Program-made: the position numbers and the translations under genes
Shown here: piece after piece, positions 1 to 10,225 of the stretch
Numbering within the stretch: position 1 is the stretch's first letter
Layout: each line of letters opens with the position of its first letter
NCBI RefSeq assembly: GCF_024171945.1
Contig: NZ_JAMTCR010000005.1
Coordinates: 310,001-374,000 of the forward strand
Length of the DNA stretch: 64,000 nt
Source: Actinokineospora globicatena
Lineage (GTDB): Bacteria > Actinomycetota > Actinomycetes > Mycobacteriales > Pseudonocardiaceae
Direction: 5' to 3'
The notes under the pieces: generated by a model
What the model saw: only the letters and a program-made list of their open reading frames with translations
The model's database searches: none
Told to the model about the DNA's origin: nothing

Positions 1-39
1 CCTCGGAGAATTGGCACCCAACTCGATGGCCTGACTGCC

Positions 40-363
40 TCAACGGGCCGTGCGCGCCGTCTGGGCGGGAGGTCGCCGTCGCGTTGAGGTGATCAGGGTG
101 GCGCTGATGGTCAGGATGCCCGCACCTAGGACTGACCAGCTCGTCACGCGAGTGGTCGCGAGTTCATCGGCGCAGTTCCGGCGCAGGCCAAGGGGAACGC
201 TATCCGCGACACCGGACGCCGTGTTCCCGCACGGCTGTGGGATGCCCGCGACGTTGGGCGTGCTGGCGGGCGCGAACATCAACACGGCACCTGCGATCAG
301 CAACAGGACGCCAGTCGCGATCAACACGACCGCGAAGCGGGGCAGGCTGAGCATGATCGACAC
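40..363 (-). CDS. Small two-helix membrane protein, function unknown
   Basis: 107 residues. Two hydrophobic segments are visible, at about residues 9-31 and 75-92. They are joined by a polar loop with two cysteines (PQPCGN and RRNCADE) that could form an extracytoplasmic disulfide. The C-terminus is basic (RRRPPAQTARTAR), so the tail is probably cytoplasmic. The GTG at 363 gives the full reading frame; an ATG at 354 three codons in is an alternative, and neither has a clear Shine-Dalgarno. It resembles the many short actinobacterial membrane proteins without assigned function. Being real rests on the hydrophobic pattern and GC-rich third positions. Confidence 0.6.
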   Translation of the reverse strand: MSIMLSLPRFAVVLIATGVLLLIAGAVLMFAPASTPNVAGIPQPCGNTASGVADSVPLGLRRNCADELATTRVTSWSVLGAGILTISATLITSTRRRPPAQTARTAR

Positions 364-468
364 ATCGGGTGACCTGGGAGGCCTGTTACCCCAGCGCGAT
401 GATCCAAGCAGCGCGTTCGTGGAGCGTCTGGTGCCTCCCTCGTCGAGGGCAGGAGGTGTGGCCCGGAG

Positions 469-525
469 GGCAGGGGGTGGCGGGGCGGGAGGTCGCTTCC
501 CGTCGTTGTCCGCCTGCCCCCTGCC
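469..525 (-). terminator. Hairpin downstream of the SCO5389-like gene
   Basis: GGCAGGGGG at 469-477 pairs perfectly with CCCCCTGCC at 517-525. The pair GGCGG/CCGCC lies further inside. It sits just past the stop of the minus-strand gene ending at 544, so it is a likely terminator. There is no strong T-tract, as is usual in GC-rich actinobacteria. Confidence 0.45.
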
Positions 526-543
526 GGGTCGGGGGAGGGGGAG

Positions 544-930
544 TTAGCAGTCGCGGAGTTCGGGGGATTGGTTGAGGAGTTGGCCGCGGGGGGAGATGAA
601 GGCGCGGTAGCGGTCGCTGTCGACGGCGGAGGGGGTGAAGGCGGCGACGCGGTGGCAGTTCTGGAAGGCGAGCTTGACGCCGAAGTGGCGTTCCAGGCCG
701 CCGCGGATCGCGTCTGAGGCCAGGGCGCGCAGGAGTTGGCCGCGTTCGGTCTCGCTGGGCGGCGGGACCTCGTTGTCGGCGAACCCGGACGCGTCGACCG
801 AGGTCGCGACCGAGGAGATCACCTCCCAGGCGTAGGGCAGCGAGTCGCGGACCACCGCGACGAAGTCCGCGTCGTCCACCGCACCGGCTTCGGCGCGCGC
901 CAACAGGTCGGCGGGCACATCGAGAGACAT
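544..930 (-). CDS. SCO5389-like conserved actinobacterial protein
   Basis: 128 residues. It carries the block I associate with Streptomyces SCO5389-type proteins: SLPYAWEVISSV near the N-terminus, then RGQLLRALASDAIRGGLERHFGV and QNCHRVAAF, and the C-terminal NQSPELRDC. No enzymatic motif is visible and the function is unknown; it is probably soluble and cytoplasmic. The ATG at 930 is chosen because GGAGG lies a few bases upstream. A longer frame reaching 996 has no such site and would overlap the divergent neighbour's upstream region. Confidence 0.8.
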   Translation of the reverse strand: MSLDVPADLLARAEAGAVDDADFVAVVRDSLPYAWEVISSVATSVDASGFADNEVPPPSETERGQLLRALASDAIRGGLERHFGVKLAFQNCHRVAAFTPSAVDSDRYRAFISPRGQLLNQSPELRDC

Positions 931-1081
931 CCGCACCTCCAGGTCAAGGCGGCGGGAAGGGAGCCGCGGGTATTGCGTACCGCGTTCGTTGAACACCGGA
1001 CAAGACCCGCCACCGGTTCGGCCCAGCGATCACCCGCTCGCCGCTTGCCCGTCACCTGTGCGGCCCGGTACGAGCAGGGGG

Positions 1082-2086
1082 GTGAAACTCGGAGTGTTCC
1101 TCCTCGCCGCCCGGTTCCCCGGTCAGAGCGATATTGATGCCCTGAAGCGCACTGTTGACGTTGCCGTCGCCGCCGATCAGGCAGGCCTATCCAGCGCCTG
1201 GGTCGCCGAGCACCACTTCATGCCCTACGGCACCTGTCCCGACGCCACGACTCTTGCCGCGCACCTGCTCGGTCGCACTACCCGCATCGACGTTGGGACA
1301 GCGGTAAGCGTCCTGTCGACCGCGCACCCCGTTGCCCTAGCCGAGCGCGCGCGGCTCCTCAGCGTCGTCAGCGACAACCGCTTCCGCTTAGGCGTAGGGC
1401 GTGGCGGCCCGTGGATGGACCTAGAGGTGTTCGGTTCCTCCCTAGAGCGCTACCAACACGGCATGCCTGCCGCGCTCGACCTCCTCCTCCGGGCCCTGCG
1501 CGACCCATCCGTCGAAGGTGACGCTGACTATCCATTTCGGTCAGTCCCGCTAGTCCCGACACCGCTCACCCCGCCGTCGGTCCACGTCGCCTGCACCTCC
1601 CACGCCACCGTCGAACTAGCAGCGGCTCGCGGCCTCCCGATGCTTCTAGGCATGCACATGTCCAACGAGCAGAAGCGCACGTTCGTGGACCACTACGGGG
1701 CACAAGGCGGCCCTACCGACGCCGAGCACGTCTCCGCCATCGCCGTCCACGTCGCCGACACGCGCGAAGAGGCCGTCGCGCAGGTCATGGCTACGGCCCC
1801 CGGTTGGCTTACCGAAGGCCTGGCCGCCTACATCCGGGTCGACGGCGGCCCAGGTCCCGACCGAGATCCAGTGGCGTACGCCAGGCACCTGTGCGACCTT
1901 CACCCCGTCGGCGATCCCGCCCACTGCGCGCGTGGACTGCGGGAGGCCGTGACCACCTCCGGGATCGACCACGTGATCGCGATGGTCGAGCTGACCGGCT
2001 CCCCTGACCACGCGCTGCGCACCATCGGCGCCCTCGCGGCGGCGCAGGCGACCCCACCCGGTCCCGACCTGGGCAAGCTCGCCTAG
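1082..2086 (+). CDS. LLM-class flavin-dependent oxidoreductase
   Basis: 334 residues with the luciferase-like monooxygenase fold. It has an N-terminal beta strand (LGVFLLAARF), then the family's AWVAEHHF segment and the RIDVGTAVSVLSTAHPVALAERA and RLGVGRGG blocks. Such enzymes use reduced FMN or F420 to oxidise small organics; the substrate cannot be inferred here. The GTG at 1082 fits where family proteins begin and directly follows a G-run; a frame extending back to 989 adds unrelated proline-rich residues. The middle of the gene (about 1180-1660) uses CTA leucine codons and CTAG tetranucleotides far more than its neighbours. It stands alone upstream of tig. Confidence 0.85.
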   Translation: MKLGVFLLAARFPGQSDIDALKRTVDVAVAADQAGLSSAWVAEHHFMPYGTCPDATTLAAHLLGRTTRIDVGTAVSVLSTAHPVALAERARLLSVVSDNRFRLGVGRGGPWMDLEVFGSSLERYQHGMPAALDLLLRALRDPSVEGDADYPFRSVPLVPTPLTPPSVHVACTSHATVELAAARGLPMLLGMHMSNEQKRTFVDHYGAQGGPTDAEHVSAIAVHVADTREEAVAQVMATAPGWLTEGLAAYIRVDGGPGPDRDPVAYARHLCDLHPVGDPAHCARGLREAVTTSGIDHVIAMVELTGSPDHALRTIGALAAAQATPPGPDLGKLA

Positions 2087-2133
2087 ACTCGGGGGCTGAT
2101 CCAGGCCGCGCGTGTCCGACCGGGCTGGACCGA

Positions 2134-2151
2134 GGGACCCGTGAGGGTCCC
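2134..2151. repeat. Perfect 7-bp inverted repeat upstream of tig
   Basis: GGGACCC, loop GTGA, GGGTCCC. It lies between the monooxygenase stop and tig. It could terminate the former or be part of tig control; no T-run follows. Confidence 0.4.
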
Positions 2152-2188
2152 CGTCACCGCAGCAAGAGGGTGCCCGTCACCACAGCAA
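2143..2188. repeat. Tandem duplication of a 23-bp unit before tig
   Basis: Units at 2143-2165 and 2166-2188 are adjacent with no spacer and differ at only two positions (2149/2172 and 2159/2182). They lie 45-90 bp upstream of the tig start. This is too short and too few in number for CRISPR. It may be a duplicated regulatory site or a recent slip duplication. Confidence 0.75.
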
Positions 2189-2232
2189 GGCCCAACCGCA
2201 GTTGTCGTAGACAGTCGCACGAGGAGAACACG

Positions 2233-3621
2233 TTGAAAAGCACCGTCGAGCAGCTGAGCCCGACGCGGGTCCGGATCAACGTCGAGGTGCCGTTCGACGA
2301 GCTCAAGCCGAACTTCGACCGCGCGTACCGCAAGCTCGCCAGCCAGGTCCGCATCCCGGGCTTCCGCCCGGGCAAGGCCCCCGCCCGCGTCATCGAGTCC
2401 CGCATCGGCCGCGCGCCGGTGCTCGACGAGGTGGTCAACGAGGCGATCCCGGCCAAGTACATGGAGGCGGTGACCGCGGGCGAGATCAAGGCCCTCGGCC
2501 AGCCCGACATCGAGGTCACCAAGCTGGAGGACGGCGACCACCTGGCGTTCACCGCCGAGGTCGACATCCGCCCCGACATCACCGTGCCCGCCTTCGGCGA
2601 GTTCACCGTGACCGTCGACGACGTCGAGCTCGCCGACACCGAGGTCGAGGAGCAGCTCGACGAGCTGCGCGCCCGCTTCGGCACCCTGACCGGCGCCACC
2701 CGCCCGGTCGAGGACGGCGACTTCGTCGCCATCGACCTCTCGGCCACCGTGGACGGCGAGGAGGTCGAGGACGCCAAGACCAGCGGTCTGTCCTACCAGG
2801 TCGGTTCCGGTGAGCTGATCGACGGCATCGACGAGGCCCTCATCGGCGCCTCCGCCGGTGACACCAAGACCTTCACCACCGCCCTGGTCGCCGGTGAGTT
2901 CGCCGGTCGCGACGCCGAGGTGTCGGTGACCGTGCAGTCGGTCAAGGTCCGCGAGCTGCCCGAGGTCGACGACGAGTTCGCCCAGCTGGCCAGCGAGTTC
3001 GACACCGTCGAGGAGCTGCGCGCCGACCTGCGCGAGCGGCTCGAGCGGGTCAAGCGCATGCAGCAGGGCGTCCAGGCCCGCGACAAGGTGCTCGACGCGC
3101 TGCTCGACGTCGTCGAGGTCCCGCTGCCGGACAAGGTCGTCGAGGCCGAGGTGTCCTCGCGCCAGCACGACGCGGTGCACCCGTTCGACCACGACGAGGA
3201 GAAGCTCAACGCCTACCTCGCCACCCAGGACAAGACCCGCGAGGACTTCGACGCCGAGGTGCTCGCCGAGGCGGAGAAGTCGGTCAAGACCCAGCTCATC
3301 CTCGACGCCATCGCCGAGTCCGAGCAGGTCTCGGTGACCGACGCCGAGCTGACCGAGCGGATCATCTACCAGGCGCAGCGCTTCGGCATCAGCCCGGACG
3401 AGTACGTGCAGCGCGCGCAGCAGTCCGGCCAGCTCGGCGCGATCTTCGCCGACGTCCGCCGGGGCAAGGCGCTAGCCTCCGTGGTCCGCCAGGCCGACGT
3501 GGTGGACGCCTCGGGCAACAAGGTCGACCTGACCGAGCTCTTCGGTGCGGCCGAGTCCGACACCGCGGCCCCGGCCCCCGAGGCCGCCGACGCCCCGGCC
3601 GAGGAAGTCGCGGCGCGATAG
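2233..3621 (+). CDS. tig: Trigger factor, ribosome-associated chaperone and peptidyl-prolyl isomerase
   Basis: 462 residues. The N-terminal ribosome-binding domain carries the signature GFRPGKAPARVIE. An FKBP-like PPIase domain follows (VEDGDFVAIDLSATVDGE, then SGELIDGIDEALIGASAGD). A helical C-terminal chaperone domain ends in an Ala/Glu/Pro tail. The protein binds the ribosome exit tunnel and folds nascent chains. The TTG at 2233 is chosen because GAGGAG lies 6 nt upstream and the following KSTVEQLSPTRV is the usual start of actinobacterial Tig; upstream in-frame codons encode unrelated residues. It is followed by clpP1, clpP2 and clpX in the same direction, the common actinobacterial order. 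Confidence 0.97.
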   Translation: MKSTVEQLSPTRVRINVEVPFDELKPNFDRAYRKLASQVRIPGFRPGKAPARVIESRIGRAPVLDEVVNEAIPAKYMEAVTAGEIKALGQPDIEVTKLEDGDHLAFTAEVDIRPDITVPAFGEFTVTVDDVELADTEVEEQLDELRARFGTLTGATRPVEDGDFVAIDLSATVDGEEVEDAKTSGLSYQVGSGELIDGIDEALIGASAGDTKTFTTALVAGEFAGRDAEVSVTVQSVKVRELPEVDDEFAQLASEFDTVEELRADLRERLERVKRMQQGVQARDKVLDALLDVVEVPLPDKVVEAEVSSRQHDAVHPFDHDEEKLNAYLATQDKTREDFDAEVLAEAEKSVKTQLILDAIAESEQVSVTDAELTERIIYQAQRFGISPDEYVQRAQQSGQLGAIFADVRRGKALASVVRQADVVDASGNKVDLTELFGAAESDTAAPAPEAADAPAEEVAAR

Positions 3622-3756
3622 CCACCCGGACGGGTGCAGTGAGTGTGACGCTCTGAGCGAAAGTGGGCGGTGTCGGGAAGTCGGCGCCGCCCGCCTTCGT
3701 TACTGTCGGTCTAGAGATCAGTAGTGCCCAGGCAGACTTGGAGAAGGCAGGCAGAC

Positions 3757-4362
3757 GTGACGCAGCACCTCTCGCCCCACATGCGGTCCACCGCGGGGCT
3801 AACCCTGAACGACTCGGTGTACGAGCGGCTGCTCCGTGAGCGCATCGTCTTCCTCGGTTCCGAGGTCGACGACGAGATCGCCAACCGCATCACCGCGCAG
3901 CTGCTGCTGCTCGCCGCGGAAGACCCCGAGCGCGACATCACCTTCTACATCAACTCCCCCGGCGGGTCGGTCACCGCGGGCATGGCGATCTACGACACCA
4001 TGCAGCTGATCGAGCCGGACGTGGCCACCTGGGGGATGGGCCTGGCGGCTTCGATGGGCCAGTTCTTGCTCGCCTCCGGCACCCCGGGCAAGCGCTACGC
4101 GCTTCCGCACGCCCGGATCATGATGCACCAGCCCTCCGCCGGTGTCGGCGGTACCGCGTCCGACATCGCGATCCGCGCGCAGGTGTACGCGAAGTGGAAG
4201 TACGAGATGGCGCTGATCACCGCGGAGCAGACCGGGCAGACGGTGGAGAAGGTCACTCTCGACGCCGACCGCGACCGCTGGTTCACCGCCGAGGAGGCCA
4301 AGGAGTACGGCTTCATCGACCACGTGGTGAGCCGCGCGGCCCGCGTCGGCTCGGCGAACTGA
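3757..4362 (+). CDS. clpP1: ATP-dependent Clp protease proteolytic subunit 1
   Basis: 201 residues from the GTG at 3757, which has GGAGAAGG upstream. Serine protease triad visible at Ser99 (AASMGQ), His124 (MMHQPSAG) and Asp169 (TLDADRDRW). The oligomerisation segment [11 protein letters not shown] is intact. In actinobacteria ClpP1 forms a mixed tetradecamer with ClpP2 and is loaded by ClpX or ClpC1; it is usually essential. It sits 37 bp upstream of clpP2, so co-transcription is expected. A weak GGGCGG/CCGCCC hairpin (3665-3692) lies between tig and this gene. Confidence 0.97.
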   Translation: MTQHLSPHMRSTAGLTLNDSVYERLLRERIVFLGSEVDDEIANRITAQLLLLAAEDPERDITFYINSPGGSVTAGMAIYDTMQLIEPDVATWGMGLAASMGQFLLASGTPGKRYALPHARIMMHQPSAGVGGTASDIAIRAQVYAKWKYEMALITAEQTGQTVEKVTLDADRDRWFTAEEAKEYGFIDHVVSRAARVGSAN

Positions 4363-4399
4363 TCCCGGCCCGCGGACGCAGAGAAAACAGGAGCACCTC

Positions 4400-5038
4400 G
4401 TGAGTGAGATCCACGTCCCGCACCTCCCGCAGTCCCGCTACGTGCTGCCGTCCTTCGTGGAGCGCACGAGCTACGGGCCCAAGGAGTCCAACCCGTACAA
4501 CAAGCTGTTCGAGGAGCGGGTCATCTTCCTCGGCGTCCAGATCGACGACGCCTCCGCCAACGACGTCATGGCGCAGCTGATCTACCTCGAGTCCACCGAC
4601 CCGGACCGCGACATCACGATGTACATCAACTCCCCGGGTGGCTCGTTCACCTCGTTGATGGCCATCTACGACACCATGCAGTACGTCCGGCCCGACATCC
4701 AGACGTTCTGCCTGGGCCAGGCCGCCTCCGCCGCCGCGGTGCTGCTGGCCGCGGGCACCAAGGGCAAGCGGTTCGCGCTGCCCAACGTGCGGGTGCTCAT
4801 CCACCAGCCCTCCACCGAGGGCGTCTACGGCCAGGTCTCCGACCTCGAGATCCAGGCCGCGGAGATCCAGCGGGTGCGCGGCGCGCTGGAGACCACCCTG
4901 GCCAGGCACACCGGCAAGGACGTCGACCAGGTCCGCCGCGACATCGAGCGCGACAAGATCCTCACCGCCGCCGAGGCCAAGGAGTACGGCATCATCGACG
5001 AGGTGCTGCCCTACCGCAAGCTCTCCACCCAGAGCTGA
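4400..5038 (+). CDS. clpP2: ATP-dependent Clp protease proteolytic subunit 2
   Basis: 212 residues. Triad at Ser110 (QAASAAAV), His135 (LIHQPSTEG) and Asp181 (RRDIERDK). It has the longer N-terminus ([14 protein letters not shown]) typical of actinobacterial ClpP2. The GTG at 4400 is preceded by AGGAG. Its product pairs with ClpP1 in the mixed ClpP1P2 core; two different active subunits side by side is the normal actinobacterial state. About 300 bp separate it from clpX, enough for a clpX promoter. Confidence 0.97.
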   Translation: MSEIHVPHLPQSRYVLPSFVERTSYGPKESNPYNKLFEERVIFLGVQIDDASANDVMAQLIYLESTDPDRDITMYINSPGGSFTSLMAIYDTMQYVRPDIQTFCLGQAASAAAVLLAAGTKGKRFALPNVRVLIHQPSTEGVYGQVSDLEIQAAEIQRVRGALETTLARHTGKDVDQVRRDIERDKILTAAEAKEYGIIDEVLPYRKLSTQS

Positions 5039-5112
5039 GTGGGCGAAATACCTCGCCTGAGTCGGTGAGCGGTCGAAAAGACCCGACACGCGGGCCGTCA
5101 GCGGCCTACCGT

Positions 5113-5141
5113 TGTCGACTAGGTTCGACACCTGCTCGACA
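5113..5141. promoter_or_regulatory. Candidate operator upstream of clpX: three TCGACA half-sites
   Basis: TGTCGA (5113-5118), 6 bp, then TCGACA (5125-5130) form a perfect dyad. A third TCGACA follows at 5136-5141, 11 bp from the second. This is the only striking structure in the 306-bp gap between clpP2 and clpX. No regulator can be assigned by eye. Confidence 0.35.
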
Positions 5142-5344
5142 TGCGCAGTGCAGCAGATCGGCTCGCGTCGGTCCTTGCTTCTCCCGTTCGGCGGGGGTTG
5201 GCGGGTACCGTCGAGGGCAACGGTCGCGACCGGCCCGGTCACGCCGCGGTTCACCCGAGCCGCGCGTGACCGGGACCGGACGGATCGGACACACAGCCAG
5301 GCGTGCCGCCCCGGGCGCGCCGGAGGGGACAGAGGTCAGCGGTC

Positions 5345-6637
<1,293 letters not shown>

Positions 6638-6656
6638 TCTCCCGCTGCTGACGACC

Positions 6657-6691
6657 GAGGCCGCCACCCGTACTTCCGGGCAGGCGGCCTC
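6657..6691 (+). terminator. Terminator after clpX
   Basis: GAGGCCGCC (6657-6665) pairs perfectly with GGCGGCCTC (6683-6691). The inner ACCCG/CGGG extends the stem, and CGTCGTTTG follows. Placed 20 bp after the clpX stop. Confidence 0.75.
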
Positions 6692-6809
6692 CGTCGTTTG
6701 GCCTGCTGGACCGGTGGACGACCGGTCGATCCGTGCGTGCGTCGACCTGCTGGTCCGCGTCCCAACCGGGTGAATCTCGGCAGTGCCGCCGCTTGTTCCC
6801 AGGTCGCGG

Positions 6810-6837
6810 TTGTCCACAAGGGGTCGAGTTATCCACA
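6810..6837 (+). promoter_or_regulatory. Paired DnaA-box motif, 19-bp period
   Basis: TTGTCCACA at 6810-6818 and TTATCCACA at 6829-6837 are in tandem, 19 bp start to start. Both match DnaA-box consensus forms (TTGTCCACA is the favoured actinobacterial version). They lie in the 454-bp gap between clpX and the convergent esterase gene. The rest of that gap holds the clpX terminator, a G-rich stretch and a TAGACT hexamer at 6876-6881 beside a GTCCCGG/CCGGGAC hairpin (6869-6904), but no supported gene. Confidence 0.55.
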
Positions 6838-7091
6838 GATTTTCGCCGTCACCCTTTCGGGCGAGGGGGTCCCGGTAGACTGGGCCTGGGGACGCCCCCG
6901 GGACAGGGTGGGGGCCGGGGTTCGCGGGGAGGGCCTCCGCGAAGCCGGGTGGGGTGGCGGCGGGGGCGGCCTCCGGCAGGTTTGCCAGGGCGTCGAGCCC
7001 GCGACTGGGCCAGGGCTGGGTCGGAGCCTGCGAGGGCGTTGGGTGAGCCGCTAGAGGCCGCGTTGAGCCGAGTCTGCCGAGGGCGGGTGGG

Positions 7092-7973
7092 CTACGGGCG
7101 GGGCGTGGTGGGGGTGTGCTTGCCGAGGAAGTCGAGGACCGACGGCACGACGCCGCGGTAGAAGGTGTCGCCGTGGCCGCCGGGGCCGGTGTAGGCGACC
7201 TCGGGTTTGGCGAGGCGGATGAACTTGCGGGTGCCCTCGATGAAGTGGTCCTCGGTGCCGCACCAGATGCCGACCGGGGTGCGGGCGAGTTTCTCGATGT
7301 TGCGCAGCGGGTCGAGGGTGGTCCACTCGTGGTTGTTCTTGAAGGCGCGGCGGGTGCTCATCTCGCGCCAGGACATCAGCAGGCCGGGCGAGATGGCGGC
7401 GACGGCGGAGAGCGGGCGGCCGAGTTCGGCGCGGCGGCGGGCGTAGAGCAGGGCGCCGAAGCCGCCCATGGAGACGCCCGCGCAGGCGAACGGCTCGGTG
7501 GACAGGCCGCGTTGGCCCAGCCAGCGGGGGACCTCGTCGAGCAGCATGGCCATGGAGTTGTCGCCGACGTGGTTCTCGTGCCAGTAGTTGTCGCCGCCGT
7601 CGACGGCCACGAAGGCGAACGGCGGGAGGGTGCCGTCGGCGACGCGCTTGGCGAGGGTCTTGGCCAGGCCGGTGGGCGCGGCGCGGCGGGCGTTGCCGCG
7701 CAGGCCGTGCAGGAACAGGCACACCGGGAGGTTCCGGTCGGGCAGTTCGGTCGGCAGCATCGTCACGAGGTCGACGTCGGTGCCCCGGGCGGTCGAGCGC
7801 ACCCGCTCGGTCCGGATGACCGGGTCGACGCCGCCGACGGCCTCGGCGAGGGCGGTGAGCACGGGCAGGGTGCCGCTGGCCGCGCCGAGCGCGATGCCCG
7901 CCGTCGTGGCACCGGCGGCGCCCGCGACGAGCAGCGACCGCCTGCTCACCAGCGCCTTGCCCAGTCCCGCCAT
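7092..7973 (-). CDS. Exported alpha/beta-hydrolase esterase (Tat signal)
   Basis: 293 residues. The N-terminus has SRRSLLVAG followed by a long hydrophobic stretch, a twin-arginine export signal. The rest has the putative-esterase fold: an oxyanion-side [13 protein letters not shown], the nucleophile elbow GVSMGGFGA, and a late aspartate/histidine region ([18 protein letters not shown]) that would complete the triad. Related proteins include antigen-85-type acyltransferases and esterase D; the substrate is unknown. It is monocistronic, convergent with clpX and downstream of the CoA-transferase gene. Confidence 0.85.
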   Translation of the reverse strand: MAGLGKALVSRRSLLVAGAAGATTAGIALGAASGTLPVLTALAEAVGGVDPVIRTERVRSTARGTDVDLVTMLPTELPDRNLPVCLFLHGLRGNARRAAPTGLAKTLAKRVADGTLPPFAFVAVDGGDNYWHENHVGDNSMAMLLDEVPRWLGQRGLSTEPFACAGVSMGGFGALLYARRRAELGRPLSAVAAISPGLLMSWREMSTRRAFKNNHEWTTLDPLRNIEKLARTPVGIWCGTEDHFIEGTRKFIRLAKPEVAYTGPGGHGDTFYRGVVPSVLDFLGKHTPTTPRP

Positions 7974-8112
7974 GGTCCCTCCCCGGACACGGACGAGACC
8001 CGGCCCCTCCCGGGTTCGTCACCACACTCAATCGTGTGAGGCGGCACGGACGTTTCTCGGTTCAGACACGCGCTGTGCCCGCGGTCGGAAAATGATCGCC
8101 CGACCAGCCGAG

Positions 8113-9297
8113 TCAGCAGGCCGGTGTAGCCGACGTCACGCCGCAGAGTCGCAGGTCAGCGATCTTGTCCGCCGGGTACCCGAGCCATTCGAGCACCCGC
8201 GTGGTGTGCTCCCCGACCCCCGGGACCGCCCCGGCGACCCACCCCAGACCGTCGACCGGGGGTCGCAGCATCGGGCTGACCCCGCCGGGCACGGTGACCT
8301 CGGTCCACCGCTCCCGCGCGACCAGTTGCGGGTGCTCGGTCAGCTCGCCGACGGCCCGGGTGCGCGCGGCGGGCACGTCGGCCCGGTCGAGCTCGGCCAA
8401 CGCGCCGTCCGCGGTCGCCCGGTCGAAGTACGGCTGGAGCCGCGCGTGCAGGTCAGGTCGATGAGTGACCCGGTCAGCAACGGTCCGGAACCGCGGGTCA
8501 GCGGCCAGATCGGGGTCGATCAGCGAGCAGAGCCGCAGCCACTGGCCGTCGTTCTGGACCGCGAGGTGGACGGTGCCGCCGTCGCCGCAGCTGAACGGCC
8601 CGTACGGCGAGATCGTCGGGTGGTGCGCCCCGACCCGCTCGGGGTCCTTGCCCGTCCCGTGCGCATAGAGGGCTGGCTGGTGCATCCACTCGGCTAGCGC
8701 TTCCATCAGAGTTAGCCGCAACGTGGTGCCCTCGCCGGTACGCGACCGCGCGAACAGCGCCGCTAGCACTGCCGCATGCAGTTGGGTCCCAGCGGCGATG
8801 TCGGCCACAGAGATCCCGGCACGCGCGATGGTGTCGCCCTCGCCGGTAGCGGCGACGAGACCGGTCTCGGACTGGATCAGGGCGTCGAAAGCCTTCCGAT
8901 CGCGATAAGGACCAACGTCGCCGTAAGAGGACAGCTCGGCCGCGATCAGGTGCGGGTAGGACGCACGCAAGGTGTCCGCGTCCAGCCCTAGACGTCGGGC
9001 AGCGCCGGGGGAGAGGTTGCACATCACGACGTCGGCGCGCGCGGCGATCGCGGTGATCACGGCAGCGCCATCCGGGTGCTTGAGGTCGACCGCCACCGAC
9101 TCCTTGCCGACGTTGGTCCACGCGAAGTAGCTCGACACCTCGCCGCACGCCCGGTCGTAGTGGCGGGCGAAGTCACCAGTGCCCGGTCGCTCTACCTTGA
9201 TGACACGCGCGCCCAGGTCCGCCAGCATCCTTGTCGCATACGGCACCGCGACGGCTTGTTCGAGGCTTAGCACTACCACCCCGTCGAGCGGTCTCAC
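8113..9297 (-). CDS. CaiB/BaiF-type (class III) CoA-transferase
   Basis: 394 residues. Family III features include the N-terminal [36 protein letters not shown] block, then VDLKHPDG, the [12 protein letters not shown] segment and the C-terminal [13 protein letters not shown]. These enzymes transfer CoA between carboxylic acids through an aspartyl intermediate. The substrate is not evident; oxalate/formate, carnitine and succinate members all look alike here. The GTG at 9297 overlaps the fdhD stop as GTGA, so translation is coupled to fdhD. A longer open frame upstream lies inside fdhD and is a shadow. The first half of the gene (about 8650-9297) is rich in CTA/TAG-containing codons. Confidence 0.87.
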   Translation of the reverse strand: MRPLDGVVVLSLEQAVAVPYATRMLADLGARVIKVERPGTGDFARHYDRACGEVSSYFAWTNVGKESVAVDLKHPDGAAVITAIAARADVVMCNLSPGAARRLGLDADTLRASYPHLIAAELSSYGDVGPYRDRKAFDALIQSETGLVAATGEGDTIARAGISVADIAAGTQLHAAVLAALFARSRTGEGTTLRLTLMEALAEWMHQPALYAHGTGKDPERVGAHHPTISPYGPFSCGDGGTVHLAVQNDGQWLRLCSLIDPDLAADPRFRTVADRVTHRPDLHARLQPYFDRATADGALAELDRADVPAARTRAVGELTEHPQLVARERWTEVTVPGGVSPMLRPPVDGLGWVAGAVPGVGEHTTRVLEWLGYPADKIADLRLCGVTSATPAC

Positions 9298-10115
9298 TCG
9301 ACCCGCCCGTCGCCGGTATAGAGGTTCATCGTGTCGCCGCGCAGGAACCCGACCAGCGTCATCCCCTGCTCGTCGGCCAGTTCGACCGCTAGCGACGACG
9401 GCGCCGACACGGCCGCTAGCACCGGTACCCCCGCCATCGCGGCCTTCTGCACCAGCTCGAACGACGCCCGCCCGGACACCAGCAGCACGGTCCCCGCGAG
9501 CGGCACCAACCCCTGCTGCAACGCCCAGCCCAGCACCTTGTCGACCGCGTTGTGCCGCCCGATGTCCTCGCGGACCACCAGCGCCTCGCCGTCCGGGGTG
9601 AACAGACCGGCACCGTGCAGGCCGCCGGTGCTGCCGAAGACCTTCTGCTTCTCGCGCAGCACGTCCGGCAGGCTCGAAAGCACGCCGACGGACACCCGAA
9701 CCGGGTCGGCGGCGGGGGAGTACCGCGTCTTGAGCCGGACCGCGTCCAGCGCCGCCTTGCCGCAGACCCCGCACGACGAGGTCGTGTAGAAGTTCCGCTC
9801 GACCCCGGGATCCGGCGGCGGGACCCCGTCGGCCAGGGCGATGTCGAGCACGTTGTAGGTGTTGCGGCCCTGGTCGTCGACGCCGTCGCAGTACCGGGCG
9901 ACCGCGATGTCGGCCCGGTCGCCGATGACCCCCTCGGTCAGCAGGAATCCGTGCGCCAACTCCACGTCGTGCCCCGGGGTGCGCATGGTGACCGCCAGCG
10001 CCCGCCCGCCGACCCGGATCTCCAGCGGCTCCTCGGCCGCCAGCGCGTCCAGCCTGCTCCGCCGCCCGTCCGGACCGACCCGGACCACCGGCCTGCGCAC
10101 CGTCACCCGTCCCAT
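9294..10115 (-). CDS. fdhD: Formate dehydrogenase accessory sulfurtransferase FdhD
   Basis: 273 residues. FdhD signatures: the CGVCG motif whose cysteines carry sulfur from IscS-type desulfurase to the Mo-bis-MGD cofactor, the [11 protein letters not shown] segment, and the [22 protein letters not shown] and [17 protein letters not shown] blocks. It acts in the cytoplasm to sulfurate and activate formate dehydrogenases. The likely client is the FdhF/YdeP-type oxidoreductase at 14956-17289. Its 3' end overlaps the CoA-transferase start, indicating one operon, which is not a usual fdhD partner. Confidence 0.95.
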   Translation of the reverse strand: MGRVTVRRPVVRVGPDGRRSRLDALAAEEPLEIRVGGRALAVTMRTPGHDVELAHGFLLTEGVIGDRADIAVARYCDGVDDQGRNTYNVLDIALADGVPPPDPGVERNFYTTSSCGVCGKAALDAVRLKTRYSPAADPVRVSVGVLSSLPDVLREKQKVFGSTGGLHGAGLFTPDGEALVVREDIGRHNAVDKVLGWALQQGLVPLAGTVLLVSGRASFELVQKAAMAGVPVLAAVSAPSSLAVELADEQGMTLVGFLRGDTMNLYTGDGRVE

Positions 10116-10161
10116 GCGCCCAGCTTAGGAGCCCGGCGCGCCCGGGTGCGGACGAGAAGGA

Positions 10162-10201
10162 GGGCCGCCCCCCGACGCCTGCGTTCGTCGGGGAGCGGCC
10201 C
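10162..10201 (-). terminator. Terminator after the S1 protease gene
   Basis: GGGCCGC plus CCCCGACG on one arm pairs with CGTCGGGG plus GCGGCCC on the other, with a single C/A mismatch and an 8-nt loop. It lies 24 bp past the minus-strand protease stop. Confidence 0.7.
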
Positions 10202-10225
10202 GCTCAGGGGGTTACCGCTGAACTG

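Noticed and set aside
2143..2188. CRISPR-like repeats
   Set aside because: Only two copies, directly adjacent, with no spacers and no cas genes in the window.
5121..5150. tRNA-like T-loop (GGTTCGACACC) in the clpP2-clpX gap
   Set aside because: The five-base T stem does not close and no acceptor or anticodon stem can be drawn around it.
6810..6837. Chromosomal replication origin
   Set aside because: DnaA boxes are present but dnaA, dnaN, gyrB and an AT-rich unwinding region are absent, and only two boxes cluster.
7116..8039. 307-codon plus-strand frame opposite the esterase
   Set aside because: Antisense shadow; the esterase frame has a Tat signal and nucleophile elbow.
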